This document shows positions 4,993 through 6,050 of a DNA stretch of 6,050 nucleotides, in pieces. The stretch lies in the NCBI GenBank assembly GCA_943325355.2, contig CALPPA020000112.1, positions 1 to 6,050 of the forward strand, given 5' to 3'. The stretch's first letter is position 1. Each line of letters starts with the position of its first letter. This stretch comes from Klebsiella pneumoniae. Its GTDB lineage: Bacteria; Bacteroidota; Bacteroidia; Flavobacteriales; Flavobacteriaceae. The position numbers and the translations under genes are program-made. The notes below the pieces were generated by a model that worked only from the letters and a program-made list of their open reading frames with translations, made no database searches and was not told the DNA's origin.

Positions 4993-6050
4993 ATGGAAAA
5001 TCTAAACATACCCAAACACAAAACTTTCTACTCCATAGGATTGAGTTACAAGAAAGCTGATGCCGAAGTTAGGGGTAAGTTTAGTTTAGACTCCAAAGCA
5101 AAAACCAAAGTACTGCTCCAAGCCAAAGAAGAAGGAATTGAGAGTCTAATAGTAACTTCTACTTGCAATCGTACCGAAATTTATGGATACGCAGATCACC
5201 CTTTCCAATTAATAAAATTGATTTGCGAGAACAGTAATGGTTCGGTTGAAGAATTTCAAAAAGTAGGTTTTGTATATAAAAGTCAGGAAGCAATCGACCA
5301 TATGTTTCGGGTAGGAACAGGATTGGACAGTCAAATTCTTGGAGATTTTGAAATTATTGGCCAGTTAAAAAACAGTTTTGAGGAATCCAGATCAATGGGT
5401 TTAATAAATGTTTTTTTAGATAGATTAATCAATACAGTTATTCAAACCAGCAAAAGAATTAAAAACGAAACCGAAATTAGTTCCGGTGCAACCTCAGTTT
5501 CTTTTGCCGCGGTTCAATATATCATTCGAAATATTGATAATATTGGCAATAAAAACATTCTGCTTTTCGGAACGGGAGAAATAGGTAGAAACACCTGCGA
5601 AAATCTAGTAAAACATACAAAAAATGAGCAAATTACCTTAATAAACAGAACAAAAAGTACTGCAGAAATTCTGGCCGGGAAATTGAATTTAATTGTAAAA
5701 GATTATTCCGATTTACATCTGGAATTACAAAAATCCGATGTTTTGGTTGTGGCTACAGGTGCTCAAAACCCAACAATCGACAAAGCAATCTTGAATTTGA
5801 AAAAGCCGCTTTTGATTTTGGATTTGTCCATCCCCAAAAATGTAAATGCTGATGTGCAACAAATTCCAGGAGTAACTTTAATCCATATGGATTATTTGTC
5901 ACAAATGACGGATGATACTCTCGAAAGAAGAAAACAACACATTCCTGCCGCCGAAGCTATTATAGAAGACATGAAATTAGAGTTGAATACTTGGATGAAT
6001 GGCAGAAAATATGCGCCAACAATTCATGCATTAAAAGCTAAATTGAACGA
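4993..6050 (+). CDS. hemA: Glutamyl-tRNA reductase, 3' end beyond window
   Basis: This enzyme reduces glutamyl-tRNA(Glu) with NADPH to glutamate-1-semialdehyde, the first committed step of the C5 route to tetrapyrroles. I translated it by hand: 352 complete codons are open to the right edge, against a usual ~415-420. The nucleophilic cysteine is C58 in TSTCNRTEIY (55-64). GTGLDSQILGD (108-118) and IIGQLK (121-126) follow, then SSGATSVSFAAVQY (163-176), and an NADPH-binding glycine motif FGTGEIGR (192-199). LDLSIPKNV (276-284) is the usual LDLAVPRDI-like segment. H103 sits where the conserved active-site histidine is expected. The segment reads GDFEIIGQ where many proteobacterial enzymes have GEPQILGQ; I believe this is normal for Flavobacteriia. 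Other early heme genes (hemC, hemD, hemE) may follow beyond the edge, but that is not visible here. It is divergent from the AraC-type regulator, with a 225-base spacer. Confidence 0.96.
   Translation, partial: MENLNIPKHKTFYSIGLSYKKADAEVRGKFSLDSKAKTKVLLQAKEEGIESLIVTSTCNRTEIYGYADHPFQLIKLICENSNGSVEEFQKVGFVYKSQEAIDHMFRVGTGLDSQILGDFEIIGQLKNSFEESRSMGLINVFLDRLINTVIQTSKRIKNETEISSGATSVSFAAVQYIIRNIDNIGNKNILLFGTGEIGRNTCENLVKHTKNEQITLINRTKSTAEILAGKLNLIVKDYSDLHLELQKSDVLVVATGAQNPTIDKAILNLKKPLLILDLSIPKNVNADVQQIPGVTLIHMDYLSQMTDDTLERRKQHIPAAEAIIEDMKLELNTWMNGRKYAPTIHALKAKLN

Overview
The window looks like chromosomal DNA from a member of the Bacteroidota, most likely Flavobacterium or a close relative. The evidence is AT-rich DNA, Flavobacteriia-type protein sequences (the ferrochelatase and glutamyl-tRNA reductase are especially characteristic), weak purine-rich ribosome sites, and TAnnTTTG promoter elements of the kind read by the Bacteroidota primary sigma factor. 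The assignment is from recognition alone, without a database search.

Layout: five genes run leftward on the minus strand and one runs rightward. From right to left on the minus strand they are an AraC-family regulator (3895-4767), ferrochelatase hemH (2814-3830), a HemJ-type protoporphyrinogen oxidase often labelled CopD-like or UPF0093 (2189-2746), an orphan NtrY-like membrane histidine kinase (646-2118), and an enoyl-CoA hydratase cut by the left edge (1-635). Diverging from the regulator is hemA, glutamyl-tRNA reductase (4993 onward), cut by the right edge. A 225-base spacer (4768-4992) holds both divergent promoters.

How the genes fit together: HemA makes the first committed intermediate of the C5 tetrapyrrole pathway, HemJ makes protoporphyrin IX and HemH inserts iron. 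The window therefore shows the first and last two steps of heme synthesis around one AraC-type regulator, which is a natural candidate to control them. The kinase and the hydratase have no obvious biochemical tie to heme; they may simply be co-transcribed or conserved neighbours.

The most unusual structure is in the two spacers flanking hemJ. Both consist almost entirely of short tandem units arranged as an inverted pair. The hemH-hemJ spacer is a perfect 18-bp stem, each arm two copies of an 8-mer. The hemJ-kinase spacer has six heptamers facing four inverted heptamers, and this array also supplies the last codons and stop codon of hemJ. Other points of interest are a cysteine-rich loop in the ferrochelatase, which could hold an iron-sulfur cluster, and a 21-bp-spaced direct repeat at the hemA promoter. 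No defence system, mobile-element gene, CRISPR array, tRNA or rRNA was seen. Apart from the spacers this is an ordinary core-metabolism region.
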